The notes under the pieces were generated by a model. The model did not search any database and had not been told where the DNA came from. It saw only the letters and a program-made list of their open reading frames with translations. From Bog-793 sp963761425 (GTDB lineage Bacteria > Actinomycetota > Acidimicrobiia > Acidimicrobiales > Bog-793): DNA of 64,000 bases. Below, in pieces: positions 44,397 through 55,397 of this stretch. Each line of letters begins with the position of its first letter. Positions within the stretch are counted from its first letter, which is position 1. The translations under genes and the position numbers were made by a program. The stretch spans positions 124,001-188,000 of the forward strand of contig CAVXGQ010000004.1 in NCBI GenBank assembly GCA_963761425.1, read 5' to 3'.

Positions 44397-44598
44397 CAGG
44401 GGGTGGTCGACGCGGGGAACTCGCCGAGGCGGACCGCCCCAGCCAGCTTGCGGCGCGATAGGAAACGGAACGGGCGGGGAATCGCTCTCCCTCGCCGGAC
44501 GCTTCGCACGGCCACCTCCCCGGGAAGACCTTCAGCCTAACGGTCCCAGATCGCGCCCTTCGGCGGCCGGCCGGTGCGCTTCGGTACGCTCGGCGAGG

Positions 44599-45042
44599 AT
44601 GCCCGAGGCCCCGATCACCATCGAAGCGCTCACCGAACCGACCGCCGAGGACGCCGCGGCGATCGCGCGCCTCGTCCCCCATCTCTCCTCGGCGCAACCA
44701 CCCGACGCCGTCGAGCTGCGGGATCTCGCCTCCTCGGAAGCCACGACGGTGTTCGTGGCGCGCCTCGGAGGCGGCATCGTCGGCACCCTGTCCCTGGCGA
44801 TGTTCGCCGTCCCGACGGGTCGGCGAGCCTGGATCGAGGACATCGTGGTCGATCCCCGGCACCGCGGGCACGGTGTCGCTTCCGGGCTCATCGGCGCGGC
44901 CCTCCGGCTGGCGGCCGAATCCGGTTGTCGCACCGTGGACCTCACCTCGCGCCCCTCGCGGGTGGAGGCCAACCGCCTCTACGAACAGCTCGGTTTCACC
45001 CGCCGGGAGACCAACGTCTACCGAATCTCCCTCCAGGGCTGA
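44599..45042 (+). CDS. GNAT-family N-acetyltransferase
   Basis: 147 residues from ATG 44599. GNAT core: VFVARLGGGIVGTLSLAMF, WIEDIVVDPRHRGHGVASGLI (acetyl-CoA loop RHRGHG) and ANRLYEQLGFTRRETNVYR. It resembles small stress-related acetyltransferases; the substrate is unknown. It is divergent from the PAC2 gene. Confidence 0.86.
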   Translation: MPEAPITIEALTEPTAEDAAAIARLVPHLSSAQPPDAVELRDLASSEATTVFVARLGGGIVGTLSLAMFAVPTGRRAWIEDIVVDPRHRGHGVASGLIGAALRLAAESGCRTVDLTSRPSRVEANRLYEQLGFTRRETNVYRISLQG

Positions 45043-45514
45043 CGCCGGCGGCCGGATCCGAAGACAGCCCGATCGACGAGCCCCGGGGGGTTACGCCGTC
45101 CGGAGCTCGTTTGGCGCCGTCGGCTCCTCGTTCGTCCTCTGGACCCCGTGATCTTGCGGCGACCGGGGGATCGGCCCCTGCCAGCTGACCCGGAGGGCCA
45201 GCGCGGCCGCAAGGCCCGGCTGTCGTCGTCTCGACAATGTTCCACCAGGAGAGCCGCGGACTGAACCGGCCCGCGGCAACTCGCCGCCGGGTCCCTCGGA
45301 TCCCGGTTGGTTGCCCACGTCGGGGAACAACGACAGCGCCGACCGATAAAGGGGTCGGCCGAAACCTTCCGGCACCGAGGCTGGTCGCCGGGGCGCCGGA
45401 CAAGTGCCGACGTGGAAAGCGCGCCATCAAGCCCGGCCGGCTGGTAGGGGATCTGGGATCGGCGCCCTAGGATCGCAAGTCACGGCACGAAGCCGATCCG
45501 AGGAGGCCGCCGCA
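45043..45514 (+). other. Intergenic region before gltA
   Basis: 472 bases with no protein-like frame that I recognise. A perfect 7-base hairpin GCCGCGG/CCGCGGC (45253-45277) may end the GNAT transcript. The right end must hold the gltA promoter; I see no strong boxes. The gltA ribosome-binding site GAGGAGG is at about 45500. Confidence 0.5.
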
Positions 45515-46786
<1,272 letters not shown>

Positions 46787-46954
46787 GAGCCGAGCTCTCG
46801 CCGTCCGGTGCCGCCTCGCCAGGCCGGTCTGGAGCACCCGGGACCGGCCTTCGGGCCTGGCAACGCAGGTTTGGCGTTGGTGGTCGCAGCAAGTTCCCTT
46901 TGGTCGTCATCCCCGATCGGTGGGGTCTGCGGCCGGCCGCTCGTCCTCGGGCCG

Positions 46955-46980
46955 GGCCGGGCGGGGTTGACAACCCGGCC
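46955..46980. terminator. Hairpin between convergent gltA and rlmB
   Basis: GGCCGGG pairs with CCCGGCC, with GGTT/AACC pairing inside, located between the two convergent stops. There is no U tract. Confidence 0.45.
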
Positions 46981-46995
46981 TCGACCTGAGGCGGG

Positions 46996-47928
46996 TCACC
47001 AGGGGCGTTCTTGTCTCCCCGCCAGGGACGAGGGGGCCGGCGGCGCCCCCGGCACCCCCGGGCGCGCCACGATCCCCGCCGCATGACGCCGTCCCGCCAC
47101 CGCGAAGAGGGCGACCGCCGCGGCAACCGAGACATTCAATGATTCGATCGGCCCGTAGAGCGGGATCCGGCAGCGCACGTCGCAACGCCTCTTCACCAGC
47201 GTCGTCAGTCCCCGTCCCTCGGCGCCGACGACGATCGCCAAGGGCTCGGCCGCCACCTCCAGCTCCTCGAGCGACTGTTCCCCCTCGGGGTCCAAGCCGA
47301 CGGTCCACACTCCCCGGGCCCTCAGTGCCGCCAGCGCCGCCCCCGTCCCGGCCACCAAGGCCATCGGCAGGTGTTCGACCGCCCCCGCCGCCGCTTTCAC
47401 CGCGGCGGGCGTGAGGTGGGACGTCCGGTGCCGGGTGAGCACGGCACCCGTCGCCCCGGCGCCGAGGGCGCTGCGCAGGATCGCCCCCAGGTTGTGGGGG
47501 TCGGTCACCTCGGCGGCGACGACGAGGAAGGGCACCGCGCCGTCGGGCGTGCGCGCCGGCCCGCGCCCGGGGTTCTCCAAAACCAGCCCGTCGAGCTCGA
47601 CCGGCTCCACCGGCGCGGCCCGGGCGATCACACCCTGCGGAGCCTCGGTCCGGGCCACGGCGCGCAGGTCCCGGGCCGTCACCCGCCGCAGCGGCACCTC
47701 GGCAGCGCGCGCGAGGGCGATCACCTCCTCGAGAGCTGGTGAGGAGCCCGAGGGGCCGGCAACGATGACCTCGTGCACCTCTCGCCGACCGGCAATGAGG
47801 AGCTCACGCACCGCACGGCGCCCTTCGACCTGCTCCCCGCCGAGGCCTCCCTCCCCGCGATGGTCGCCGAGTCGGGGCGGCCGCGCCGCGCCGCCCTCTA
47901 TCGCTCGAGAAGCGCTACGGCGAGGCAC
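46996..47928 (-). CDS. rlmB: TrmH/RlmB-family rRNA 2'-O-methyltransferase
   Basis: SPOUT methyltransferase of 310 residues. An N-terminal substrate-binding domain begins at QVEGRRAVRELL. The knotted catalytic domain has EVTDPHNLGAILRSA, IVVGAEGRGLTTLVKRRCD and RIPLYGPIESLNVSVAAAVALF. The most likely target is a guanosine of 23S rRNA, or tRNA; family members differ. It overlaps ispF by about 30 bases; the cysS gene found between them in Mycobacterium is absent. Confidence 0.92.
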   Translation of the reverse strand: MPRRSASRAIEGGAARPPRLGDHRGEGGLGGEQVEGRRAVRELLIAGRREVHEVIVAGPSGSSPALEEVIALARAAEVPLRRVTARDLRAVARTEAPQGVIARAAPVEPVELDGLVLENPGRGPARTPDGAVPFLVVAAEVTDPHNLGAILRSALGAGATGAVLTRHRTSHLTPAAVKAAAGAVEHLPMALVAGTGAALAALRARGVWTVGLDPEGEQSLEELEVAAEPLAIVVGAEGRGLTTLVKRRCDVRCRIPLYGPIESLNVSVAAAVALFAVAGRRHAAGIVARPGVPGAPPAPSSLAGRQERPW

Positions 47929-48380
47929 GCCACCCCCTCGGCCCGGCCGAGGCTCCCCAGACCTTCGGGACGGGTCGCCTTGACATGGACCGGCCCGCCC
48001 GCCGCCGACGACAGCCGCTCGACCATCTCGTCTCGGACCCCGGCAACCCGGGGACGCTCGGCGACGAGCGTGCAGTCGGCGTTCACCAGGTGCCAGCCCT
48101 GCTCGGACACCTTGGCCACCGCCTCGGCCAGGAGCTCGAGACTGTCGGCGTCCCGCCAGGCGGGATCGGTGTCGGGAAAGTGACTCCCGAGGTCGCCCAG
48201 TCCGGCCGCCCCCAGGACCGCGTCGGCGACGGCGTGCGCGATCACGTCAGCGTCGCTGTGTCCCGCCAAGGGCCGTTCCCCGGCAAACGTCGCACCGCCC
48301 AGGACGAGCGGTCGCCCGGCCGACGCCTCGTCGACGAAACGGTGGACGTCGAAGCCGAGGCCGACCCGCTGCTCGTTCAC
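47898..48380 (-). CDS. ispF: 2-C-methyl-D-erythritol 2,4-cyclodiphosphate synthase
   Basis: MEP-pathway enzyme of 160 residues. Metal-binding Asp and His in GLGFDVHRF, then LAGHSDADVIAHAVADAVLGA and HFPDTDP, with KATRPEGLGSLGRAEG near the C-terminus. The GTG start overlaps the ispD stop by 4 bases; ispD and ispF act two steps apart in the same pathway. Confidence 0.96.
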   Translation of the reverse strand: MNEQRVGLGFDVHRFVDEASAGRPLVLGGATFAGERPLAGHSDADVIAHAVADAVLGAAGLGDLGSHFPDTDPAWRDADSLELLAEAVAKVSEQGWHLVNADCTLVAERPRVAGVRDEMVERLSSAAGGPVHVKATRPEGLGSLGRAEGVACLAVALLER

Positions 48381-49048
48381 GCCTCCCCCGTCTCTCGAGT
48401 CCCGGAATCGACGAGCCAGGAGCAGGCCAGCGCCAGGTCGTCCGCGTCGGTGATCTTGCGGTTGCGCGCCTCGCCCTCGACCACCGCGACCGAGCCCCCC
48501 AGGGCCTCGACGAGCGCGGCGTCGTCAGTGGCCTCGGGCTCGCCGTGGTGCGCACGGCGCAGAACGGCGGTGCGGAACGCCTGGGGGGTCTGGACCGCGC
48601 CCAGCCCGCGGCGATCGACCGTCGAGACCACCCAGCCGTCGCGCACGCGCTTGAGGGTGTCGGCGACCGGAATGCAGGGGATCGCTGCGTCCGAACCGGC
48701 GAGGACCGCCCCGATCACCGCGGCGAAGAGGCGGGGAGAAGCCAACGGGCGCGCCGCGTCGTGCACGATCACGATCTCGGCCGTGTCCGGCACCTGAGCG
48801 AGACCGGCACGGACCGACGCCGCCCGAGTCGGACCACCGGCGACAACGGCGGTGCATCCGGCGTGGCACGACGCGTCCTCGACGTACTCGGGCGGCACGA
48901 CAAGAACGACGCCCTCCGCGGCGGTGCGCGCGGCGTCGACCGCCCACTCGACCACGAGACGCCCACCGATCCGTTCGAATTGCTTTTTCCCGCCGAAGCG
49001 GCGACCTTCGCCGCCGGCGACGACGATCGCCCAGACGCGGTCGGCCAC
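48377..49048 (-). CDS. ispD: 2-C-methyl-D-erythritol 4-phosphate cytidylyltransferase
   Basis: 223-residue MEP-pathway nucleotidyltransferase. CTP-binding GGEGRRFGGKKQF at the N-terminus, IVIVHDAARPLASP, and the C-terminal ATDDAALVEALGG...VEGEARNRKIT pattern. It lies between carD and ispF, the common actinobacterial order. Confidence 0.95.
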   Translation of the reverse strand: MADRVWAIVVAGGEGRRFGGKKQFERIGGRLVVEWAVDAARTAAEGVVLVVPPEYVEDASCHAGCTAVVAGGPTRAASVRAGLAQVPDTAEIVIVHDAARPLASPRLFAAVIGAVLAGSDAAIPCIPVADTLKRVRDGWVVSTVDRRGLGAVQTPQAFRTAVLRRAHHGEPEATDDAALVEALGGSVAVVEGEARNRKITDADDLALACSWLVDSGTRETGEA

Positions 49049-49071
49049 GGATTCAGCCTGTAGATCCCGGA

Positions 49072-49548
49072 TCAGGGGAGCGCGGCGTTGAGCCGCTCCT
49101 CCGCCTCGGCCTCGCTCACGCCGATGGCGAACGTCAGCTCGGACACGAGGATCTGCCGGGCCCGGTTCAACATCCGCTTCTCCCCGGCAGACAGCCCCTT
49201 GTCCTTGTCGCGGATCGAAAGGTTCCGCACCACCTCGGCGACCTGGTAGATATCACCGGACTTCAGCTTCTCCACGTGGTTCTTGTACCGGCGGGACCAG
49301 TTGGTCGGCATCCGCGCCTCCTTCTTGCGAAGGACGGCGAAGACCTCCTCGACCTCCTCGTCGTTGATGACCTCGCGCAGCCCCACCTCTTCGGTGTTGT
49401 CCGACGGGACCATGAGCGTGAGGTCGCCGTAGGCCAGACGCAAGACGAGGTACTCCCGCTGCTCGCCAAAGGCCTCTCGCATCTCGCGTCTCTCGACCAC
49501 CGCCGCTCCGTGATGGGGGTAGACCACCTTGTCGCCGACGTCAAACAC
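49072..49548 (-). CDS. carD: CarD-family RNA polymerase-binding regulator
   Basis: 158 residues from GTG 49548, which has GAGGAG in front. N-terminal Tudor-like RNA-polymerase-interacting domain (FDVGDKVVYPHHGAAVV, LTLMVPSDN) and a helical DNA-binding domain with the conserved Trp in MPTNWSRRYKNH. CarD stabilises open complexes at rRNA and other promoters in mycobacteria. Longer in-frame starts run into unrelated sequence. The 750-base region upstream holds a nitroreductase remnant and otherwise nothing I recognise. Confidence 0.94.
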   Translation of the reverse strand: MFDVGDKVVYPHHGAAVVERREMREAFGEQREYLVLRLAYGDLTLMVPSDNTEEVGLREVINDEEVEEVFAVLRKKEARMPTNWSRRYKNHVEKLKSGDIYQVAEVVRNLSIRDKDKGLSAGEKRMLNRARQILVSELTFAIGVSEAEAEERLNAALP

Positions 49549-49834
49549 TTGCGACTCCTCACCTGTCGAGAAGGTCTCTCTCGCCGCACTGACTGGATCC
49601 GCGACACGGTCCAACCCGCGGCCATGACGTGACCTAAGTTTACCGGCCCGGGGACGGAGGGTTGAGTGGCGTTGCACGAGGATTCTGCCAGGCCTTTTCG
49701 GGCCTCGAGCGAAGAGAACTCTCCCGGTGCCGGGCCGCTCGCAGAACCCGGGGGCACTCGCCGACGACGACAGCATTTGCCGGGCGGTTCGCCTCCGCAG
49801 TCGCCAACCGGGCCAGAATCGGCGCGGCGCTTGC

Positions 49835-50132
49835 GCCGCCTGCAGACGGGACGGGAAGGCTTCGGTGCCGAACCTGGCCGCGCTGGGTGTGGCCCGAGGC
49901 TCTAGTACCAGTCGGGGTTCGCGGGGGCTCCCCCCTTGGATGCGAAGATCGCATAGCCCCCACGAACCCGCTGGCACGTCAACGGGTTCACCTGCTCACG
50001 GTCATATCTCACACCGGTGCGGTGAAGAGGGAGTGGCGCAGTGGCCGCGAGCTGACTGCCGACACGGCCGTCGTGAGCTCGGAATTTCTCGACGATCTTC
50101 CGGTTGTCGTTGTCCCCCGCGCCCACGGCCAC
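49835..50132 (-). pseudogene. Remnant of a Ddn-type F420-dependent nitroreductase
   Basis: On the minus strand NRKIVEKFRAHDGRVGS, REQVNPLT, and GYAIFASKGGAPANPDWY match the deazaflavin (F420)-dependent nitroreductase family in order, then a TAG stops the frame at 49902. A further family piece, RFGTEAFPSRLQAA, continues in another frame at about 49872-49840. The usual middle segment is shortened and the C-terminus is lost. A decayed gene is likely; a truncated 76-residue peptide (GTG 50132) could still be made. Confidence 0.68.
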
Positions 50133-50299
50133 CCCACTCCCTAGTGGTCTCCCGTTCGGGAGTTCCAACGCCGGCGAGTAGGCCGGCATTCCCGACCGGC
50201 CCGGAGGGTGCGAAATAGCCGCCGGCAACTCCGGCCCGGGCCACTCGGGAGCGGTCGTAGCGCGATGGGCCCCAGCAAGAACCAGGGACCGCCCGGCCG

Positions 50300-52789
50300 C
50301 TAGGAGTCTGCGCCCGCCCCGGCAAGCTCGACGGGCGCTGGTGTGATGCCGTCGACGGCTTTGAAGACGATGGTGCCCTCTTCCGCGTCGACGATGATCG
50401 TCTCGCCGACCCGGAATTCCTTCCAGAGGATCTTCTCCGAAAGCGGGTCCTCGATGAGCTGTTGGATCGCCCGCCGCAGGGGTCGCGCGCCGAGGTTCGG
50501 CTCATAGCCGCGCCCGGCCACGAGCTCCTTCGCCGCCCGGGTCAGCTCGAGTCCGATGCCCTGACTGTCGAGCTGGTCGGCGAGACGACGGATCATGAGG
50601 TCGACGATCTGGATGACCTCCTCCATCAACAACTCGTGGAACACGATGACCTCGTCGATCCGGTTCAAGAACTCCGGACGAAAGTGCTGCTTCAGCGCGT
50701 CCTGGACCTTGGTCTTCATGCGTTCGTAGGTCACCGCCTGCGAGGCCCGCGAGAAGCCGACCTGAGTCTTTCTCAGGTCCGCCGTCCCGAGGTTGGAGGT
50801 CATGATGAGCACGGTGTTCTTGAAATCGACCGTTCGGCCCTGCGCATCGGTGAGCCGGCCGTCCTCGAGGATCTGCAGCAGCGTGTTGAACACGTCGGGG
50901 TGGGCCTTTTCGATCTCGTCGAAAAGCACGACGGCGAAGGGCTTGCGCCGGACCGCCTCGGTGAGCTGACCGCCCTCCTCGTAGCCGACGTAGCCGGGTG
51001 GCGAGCCGACCAGGCGGCTCACCGTGTGCTTTTCCATGTACTCGCTCATGTCCAGTTGGATCAGCGAGTTCTCGTCGCCGAAGAGCAACTCGGCGAGCGC
51101 CTTGGCGAGCTCGGTCTTCCCGACGCCGGTCGGGCCCAGGAAGATGAACGATCCCGACGGGCGCTTCGGGTCTTTCAGGCCGGCCCGGGTACGCCGGATC
51201 GCCCGCGACAACGCGTTGATGGCGTCATCCTGGCCGATGATCCGCTTGTGGAGCTCCTCCTCCATCCGAAGAAGCTTCGCCGTCTCCTCCTCGGTGAGCT
51301 TGTAGACCGGGATCCCGGTCCAGTTCGCCAGCACCTCGGCGATGACGTCCTCGTCGACCACGTCGAACAGCTCCACGCCCTCGGCGCGCCACTCCTTTTC
51401 CAGGGCGGTCTTGCGCTCGAGCTTCATCCGCTCCTGCTCGGCGAGCTTGTCGACCAGCTCCAGGTTGTTGCGCGCCGTCGCGGCGTTCTTGTCCTCGCGG
51501 ATCTTCGCGAGCTCGGTCTCGATCTGGTTGTACTCCGGTGGCGTCGTCATCCGGCGGATCCGAAGGCGGCTCCCCGCCTCGTCGATGAGGTCGATCGCCT
51601 TGTCCGGCAGGTAGCGGTCGGAGATGTACCGGTCGGCGAGGTTCGCCGCCGCCACCAGCGCCTGGTCGGTGATCGTCACGTGATGGTGCTGCTCATAGCG
51701 TTCGCGCAGCCCCTTCAAGATCTCGATCGTGTGCGCGAGCGTCGGCTCCTCCACCTTGATCGGCTGGAAACGGCGTTCCAGCGCGGCATCCTTTTCCAGA
51801 TGCTTGCGGTACTCGTCGAGCGTCGTGGCACCGATCGTCTGCAGCTCCCCCCGGGCGAGCATCGGCTTTAGGATCGAGGCGGCGTCGATCGCCCCCTCGG
51901 CAGCCCCGGCACCGACCAGGGTGTGCAGCTCGTCGATGAAAAGAATGGTGTCGCCCCGGGTCCGGATCTCTTTCAACACCTTCTTGAGGCGCTCCTCAAA
52001 GTCGCCCCGGTAGCGGCTGCCGGCGACGAGCGCGCCGAGGTCGAGGGTGTAGAGCTGCTTGCCCTTCAGCGTCTCGGGAACGTCGTTCGCCACGATCTTC
52101 TGGGAGAGCCCCTCTACGATCGCGGTCTTGCCGACGCCGGGCTCGCCGATAAGAACAGGGTTGTTCTTGGTGCGACGGGAGAGCACCTGCAGGACGCGCT
52201 CCATCTCGCGCTCGCGCCCGATCACCGGATCGAGCTTGTGCTCCCGGGCCAGCTGGGTGAGGTTGCGACCGAACTGGTCGAGCACCGGCGAACTGCCCGG
52301 GCTCTGCTCGGAACCCGCCGAGCCGGCGCTCGCGCCGACCGGGTCGCGACCCTGGTAACCGGAGAGCAGCTGGATGACCTGCTGACGGACTCGGGGCAGG
52401 TCTGCACCAAGGCTCTGGAGAACCCGTGCCGCGGTTCCTTCACCCTCCCGCACCAGACCGAGCAGCATGTGCTCGGTCCCGATGTAGTTGTGTCCGAGCT
52501 GAAGCGCCTCACGCAGGGACAGTTCGAGAACCTTCTTCGCCCGCGGGGTGAAAGGCGGCGACCCGGTTGGCGCTGTTCCGGCCGGTCCGATGGTCTCTTC
52601 GACCTTCTCGCGCACCGCTTCGAGCGAGATACCGAGGGACTCGAGCGCCTTGGCCGCCAGACCTTCACCCTCGTGGATGAGACCGAGCAGGATGTGCTCG
52701 GTCCCAATGAAGCTGTGGTTGAGCAGACGCGCCTCTTCCTGGGCCAGTACCAGCACCCGCCGCGCCCGATCGGTGAACCGCTCGAACAA
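50300..52789 (-). CDS. clpC: ATP-dependent Clp protease ATPase subunit ClpC
   Basis: AAA+ unfoldase partner of ClpP, 829 residues from TTG 52789 (FERFTDRARRVLVLAQEEA follows; GAGGAG lies in front). Double Clp_N repeat (about 1-145), first AAA module with GEPGVGKTAIVEGL, UVR-like middle coil, second AAA module with GPTGVGKTELAKAL. Upstream in-frame codons do not look like the family, so the TTG start is favoured. It is divergent from the prenyltransferase gene. Confidence 0.96.
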   Translation of the reverse strand: MFERFTDRARRVLVLAQEEARLLNHSFIGTEHILLGLIHEGEGLAAKALESLGISLEAVREKVEETIGPAGTAPTGSPPFTPRAKKVLELSLREALQLGHNYIGTEHMLLGLVREGEGTAARVLQSLGADLPRVRQQVIQLLSGYQGRDPVGASAGSAGSEQSPGSSPVLDQFGRNLTQLAREHKLDPVIGREREMERVLQVLSRRTKNNPVLIGEPGVGKTAIVEGLSQKIVANDVPETLKGKQLYTLDLGALVAGSRYRGDFEERLKKVLKEIRTRGDTILFIDELHTLVGAGAAEGAIDAASILKPMLARGELQTIGATTLDEYRKHLEKDAALERRFQPIKVEEPTLAHTIEILKGLRERYEQHHHVTITDQALVAAANLADRYISDRYLPDKAIDLIDEAGSRLRIRRMTTPPEYNQIETELAKIREDKNAATARNNLELVDKLAEQERMKLERKTALEKEWRAEGVELFDVVDEDVIAEVLANWTGIPVYKLTEEETAKLLRMEEELHKRIIGQDDAINALSRAIRRTRAGLKDPKRPSGSFIFLGPTGVGKTELAKALAELLFGDENSLIQLDMSEYMEKHTVSRLVGSPPGYVGYEEGGQLTEAVRRKPFAVVLFDEIEKAHPDVFNTLLQILEDGRLTDAQGRTVDFKNTVLIMTSNLGTADLRKTQVGFSRASQAVTYERMKTKVQDALKQHFRPEFLNRIDEVIVFHELLMEEVIQIVDLMIRRLADQLDSQGIGLELTRAAKELVAGRGYEPNLGARPLRRAIQQLIEDPLSEKILWKEFRVGETIIVDAEEGTIVFKAVDGITPAPVELAGAGADS

Positions 52790-52944
52790 ATTCCACTCCT
52801 CATGTGTCGCTTGACGCTGCCCGCAGTCTATCGGGAGGTCCCCCACCAACCGCGTTCGCCCCCGGGCCCCGCGGAAGGCGAGGGTGGCCCGCCGGTTGGC
52901 GACGTTTACCGGCACGCACGGTGGTGGCGTATCGTGCTGGTCTG

Positions 52945-53940
52945 ATGAAAGCCCAGGACCCCTTCGCGCTGCCTGTCGCCGCGTCCGATCTCGTCCGTCT
53001 GGAAAAAACTCTGCGCGAGAACGTCCTGTCCGGCGAACCGTTCGTCGACGAGATCGCCACCCATCTCATCGAAGCGGGGGGCAAACGCCTCCGGCCCACC
53101 CTCACCTTCGCCGCCGCGGGTCTCGACGGGGCTGCAGTCAGCGAGGACACGCTACTCGGTGGGGTGGCGGTCGAGCTCGTCCACCTGGCCTCGCTCTACC
53201 ACGACGACGTGATGGACGAGGCCGTCCGCCGCCGCAACGTGGTCACCGTGAACGGTCGCTGGGGGAATCTCCTCGCCGTCGTCGTCGGCGACTTCCTGCT
53301 TGCTCGCTCTGCCGAGATCGCCGCTTCGCTCGGCACCGAGATCGCCGCCACGCTGGCGACGACCCTGGCGCGGCTGTGCCAGGGCCAGATCGCCGAGGTC
53401 CGCTCCGTCTACCGCATCGACCGCAGCGTGGAGGACTACCTCAGCGCCATCTCCGACAAGACCGGCGCGCTGATGGGCACCGCCTGCCGTATCGGCGCCC
53501 TCACCGCCGGACTGGATCGACGCGACACCGAGACGCTGACCGCCTTCGGCGAGAGCCTCGGCTTCGTCTTCCAGATCCGCGACGACATCCTGGACATCGT
53601 GGCGACCGAGGAGGAGTCCGGCAAACCGCCGGGGCAGGACCTCGCCGAGGGTATCTACACCCTTCCCGTCCAGCGGGCGCTGGTCGACCGGCACGTCGGC
53701 CCGGAGCTCCATCACCTTCTCGGCCGGCCCCTCGACCACGCTGAAGTCGAGTTCGCCCGGGCCCTGGTCGCCGAGTCCGGCGGGATCGCCGAGGCCCAGG
53801 AGGTGGCCCGCCACTATGCCGCCGAAGCCGGAAAGATCGCGCGGCGCCTCGATGACGGCATTGTGGCGCGCGCCCTGCGCGGACTGGGCATGCGACTCGT
53901 CGATGACCTCGACCGCTCGATGAGGGAGCTGGCCAGCTAG
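52945..53940 (+). CDS. Long-chain polyprenyl diphosphate synthase
   Basis: 331-residue all-helical prenyltransferase extending isopentenyl units on an allylic diphosphate. First Asp-rich motif LYHDDVMDEA, GGKRLRPTLTF, and second Asp motif IRDDILDIVAT. The residues before the first DDxxD are small/hydrophobic (HLASLY), fitting a long product such as the menaquinone side chain; chain length is not certain. It converges with lysS with a 4-base overlap of stops. Confidence 0.9.
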   Translation: MKAQDPFALPVAASDLVRLEKTLRENVLSGEPFVDEIATHLIEAGGKRLRPTLTFAAAGLDGAAVSEDTLLGGVAVELVHLASLYHDDVMDEAVRRRNVVTVNGRWGNLLAVVVGDFLLARSAEIAASLGTEIAATLATTLARLCQGQIAEVRSVYRIDRSVEDYLSAISDKTGALMGTACRIGALTAGLDRRDTETLTAFGESLGFVFQIRDDILDIVATEEESGKPPGQDLAEGIYTLPVQRALVDRHVGPELHHLLGRPLDHAEVEFARALVAESGGIAEAQEVARHYAAEAGKIARRLDDGIVARALRGLGMRLVDDLDRSMRELAS

Positions 53941-55397
53941 CCAGGTGCCTCCTCGGGCTCGGCCGCGGGCGGATGGTCAGCCGATTCGGGGCGCAGCGCC
54001 GGGAAGAACATCACCTCTTTGATGTTCACCTTGTCGGCGAGCAGCATGACGAGGCGGTCGATCCCGACGCCGGTCCCGCCCGTCGGCGGCATCCCGTGTT
54101 CGAGCGCCCGCAGGAAGTCCTCGTCCAGGGCCATCGCCTCGTCGTCGCCGGCGGCCCGTTGCGCCACTTGGTCGACGAATCGCGACCTCTGGTCGACGGG
54201 GTCGACGAGCTCGCTGTAGGACTCCGCGATCTCCTGGCCGCCGACGACCGAGGTCGCCCGTTCGGCCGCTCCGGGCTTGGAACGGTGCCGCCGGGTGAGC
54301 GGTGAGACCTCGACGGGGTGGTCGATCACGTGCACCGGGTCCCACAGCTCATGCTCGGTCGTGTGCTCGTAGATCTCGAAGAGGACCTTGCCCGGTCCCC
54401 AGGGCTCCTCCACCGGCACCCCGAGCTTGGCGGCGTCGGTCCGCAGCGCTTCGAGGCCGCCACCGAGCGAGCAGGCGACCCCGGTCACCTCGCGGATCGC
54501 CTCTTCCACCGTGAGCGTTCGCCACGGTGGGCGGAGATCGATGACGCGTCCCTGGTGGGTGATTACCCCGCTCCCCCCGGCGGCCAACGCCGCCTGGTGC
54601 ACGAGATCCTCAACGAGGGCGGTCATGTCGGTGCTGTCGGCGTAGGCCTGGTAGGCCTCAAGCATGGTGAACTCGGGATTGTGGCTCGGCGAGAGCCCTT
54701 CGTTCCGGAAGTCCTTCCCGATCTCGTAAACCCGTTCGAACCCCCCGATGACGAGGCGCTTCAGATAGAGCTCGCTCGCCACCCGCAGGACGAAGTCGGC
54801 GTGCAGGGCGTTGAAGTGGGTGAGGAAAGGACGGGCGTTGGCGCCACCAGCCAGGGGCTGGAGGACCGGGGTCTCGACCTCGACGAAGCCCCGCGCCTCG
54901 AGGTTCTGCCGGATCGAGCGCACCACCCTCGAGCGCAACAGGAACGTCTCCCGGACCCCGTCGTTCGCCCAGAGGTCGACCTCGCGCTGGCGGTAGCGGG
55001 TCTCGATGTCGTGAATCCCCTTCCACTTGTCGCCGAAGCCCCGCCGCGTCTTGGCGAGGAGGCTCCAGGTCGCCACCCTCACGGAGAGCTCCCCCCGGCG
55101 GGTGCGCATGACCTCGCCGGTGGCGCCGATCCAATCCCCGAGCCCGAGACGGATGAACTTGTCGAACCGCTCGGTCGAGTCGGCGGTGGCGAACAACTGG
55201 ATCGAGCCCGACCAGTCCCGCAGGTCGGCGAAGGCGGCGCCCCCCTGGGATCGAAAGAGCATGATCCGACCCGCCACCGTCACCTCGACGTGCGCCGACT
55301 CGCCCGCGGCGAGCCCGCCGTGAGCCGCCGCCACCGCGGCCGTCTCCGTCACCCCCGGGAACCGGTAGGGCGCCTCGGAGGTGCCTCCGCCGCTCAC
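53937..55397 (-). CDS. lysS: Lysyl-tRNA synthetase, class II
   Basis: 486 residues from GTG 55397, whose GTGA overlaps the coaX stop. N-terminal OB anticodon domain (VTVAGRIMLFRSQGG, FADLRDWSGSIQLF), then the class II core with FVEVETPVLQPLAGGANARPF, RNEGLSPSHNPEFTMLEAYQAY and motif 3 GTGVGIDRLVMLLAD. The usual bacterial lead helix (R-x-x-K-L-x-x-L-x-x-x-G-x-x-PYP) is mostly missing; the protein begins just before PYRFPG. An earlier start (55481) would overlap coaX by 88 bases and is not family-like. Confidence 0.95.
   Translation of the reverse strand: MSGGGTSEAPYRFPGVTETAAVAAAHGGLAAGESAHVEVTVAGRIMLFRSQGGAAFADLRDWSGSIQLFATADSTERFDKFIRLGLGDWIGATGEVMRTRRGELSVRVATWSLLAKTRRGFGDKWKGIHDIETRYRQREVDLWANDGVRETFLLRSRVVRSIRQNLEARGFVEVETPVLQPLAGGANARPFLTHFNALHADFVLRVASELYLKRLVIGGFERVYEIGKDFRNEGLSPSHNPEFTMLEAYQAYADSTDMTALVEDLVHQAALAAGGSGVITHQGRVIDLRPPWRTLTVEEAIREVTGVACSLGGGLEALRTDAAKLGVPVEEPWGPGKVLFEIYEHTTEHELWDPVHVIDHPVEVSPLTRRHRSKPGAAERATSVVGGQEIAESYSELVDPVDQRSRFVDQVAQRAAGDDEAMALDEDFLRALEHGMPPTGGTGVGIDRLVMLLADKVNIKEVMFFPALRPESADHPPAAEPEEAPG

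Noticed and set aside
44996..45430. Minus-strand 144-residue frame in the region before gltA
   Set aside because: Arg/Gly/Pro-rich without motifs or a ribosome-binding site, and overlapping the end of the GNAT gene.
50462..52945. Long plus-strand frames opposite clpC
   Set aside because: They run through the highly conserved ClpC modules with no homology of their own.
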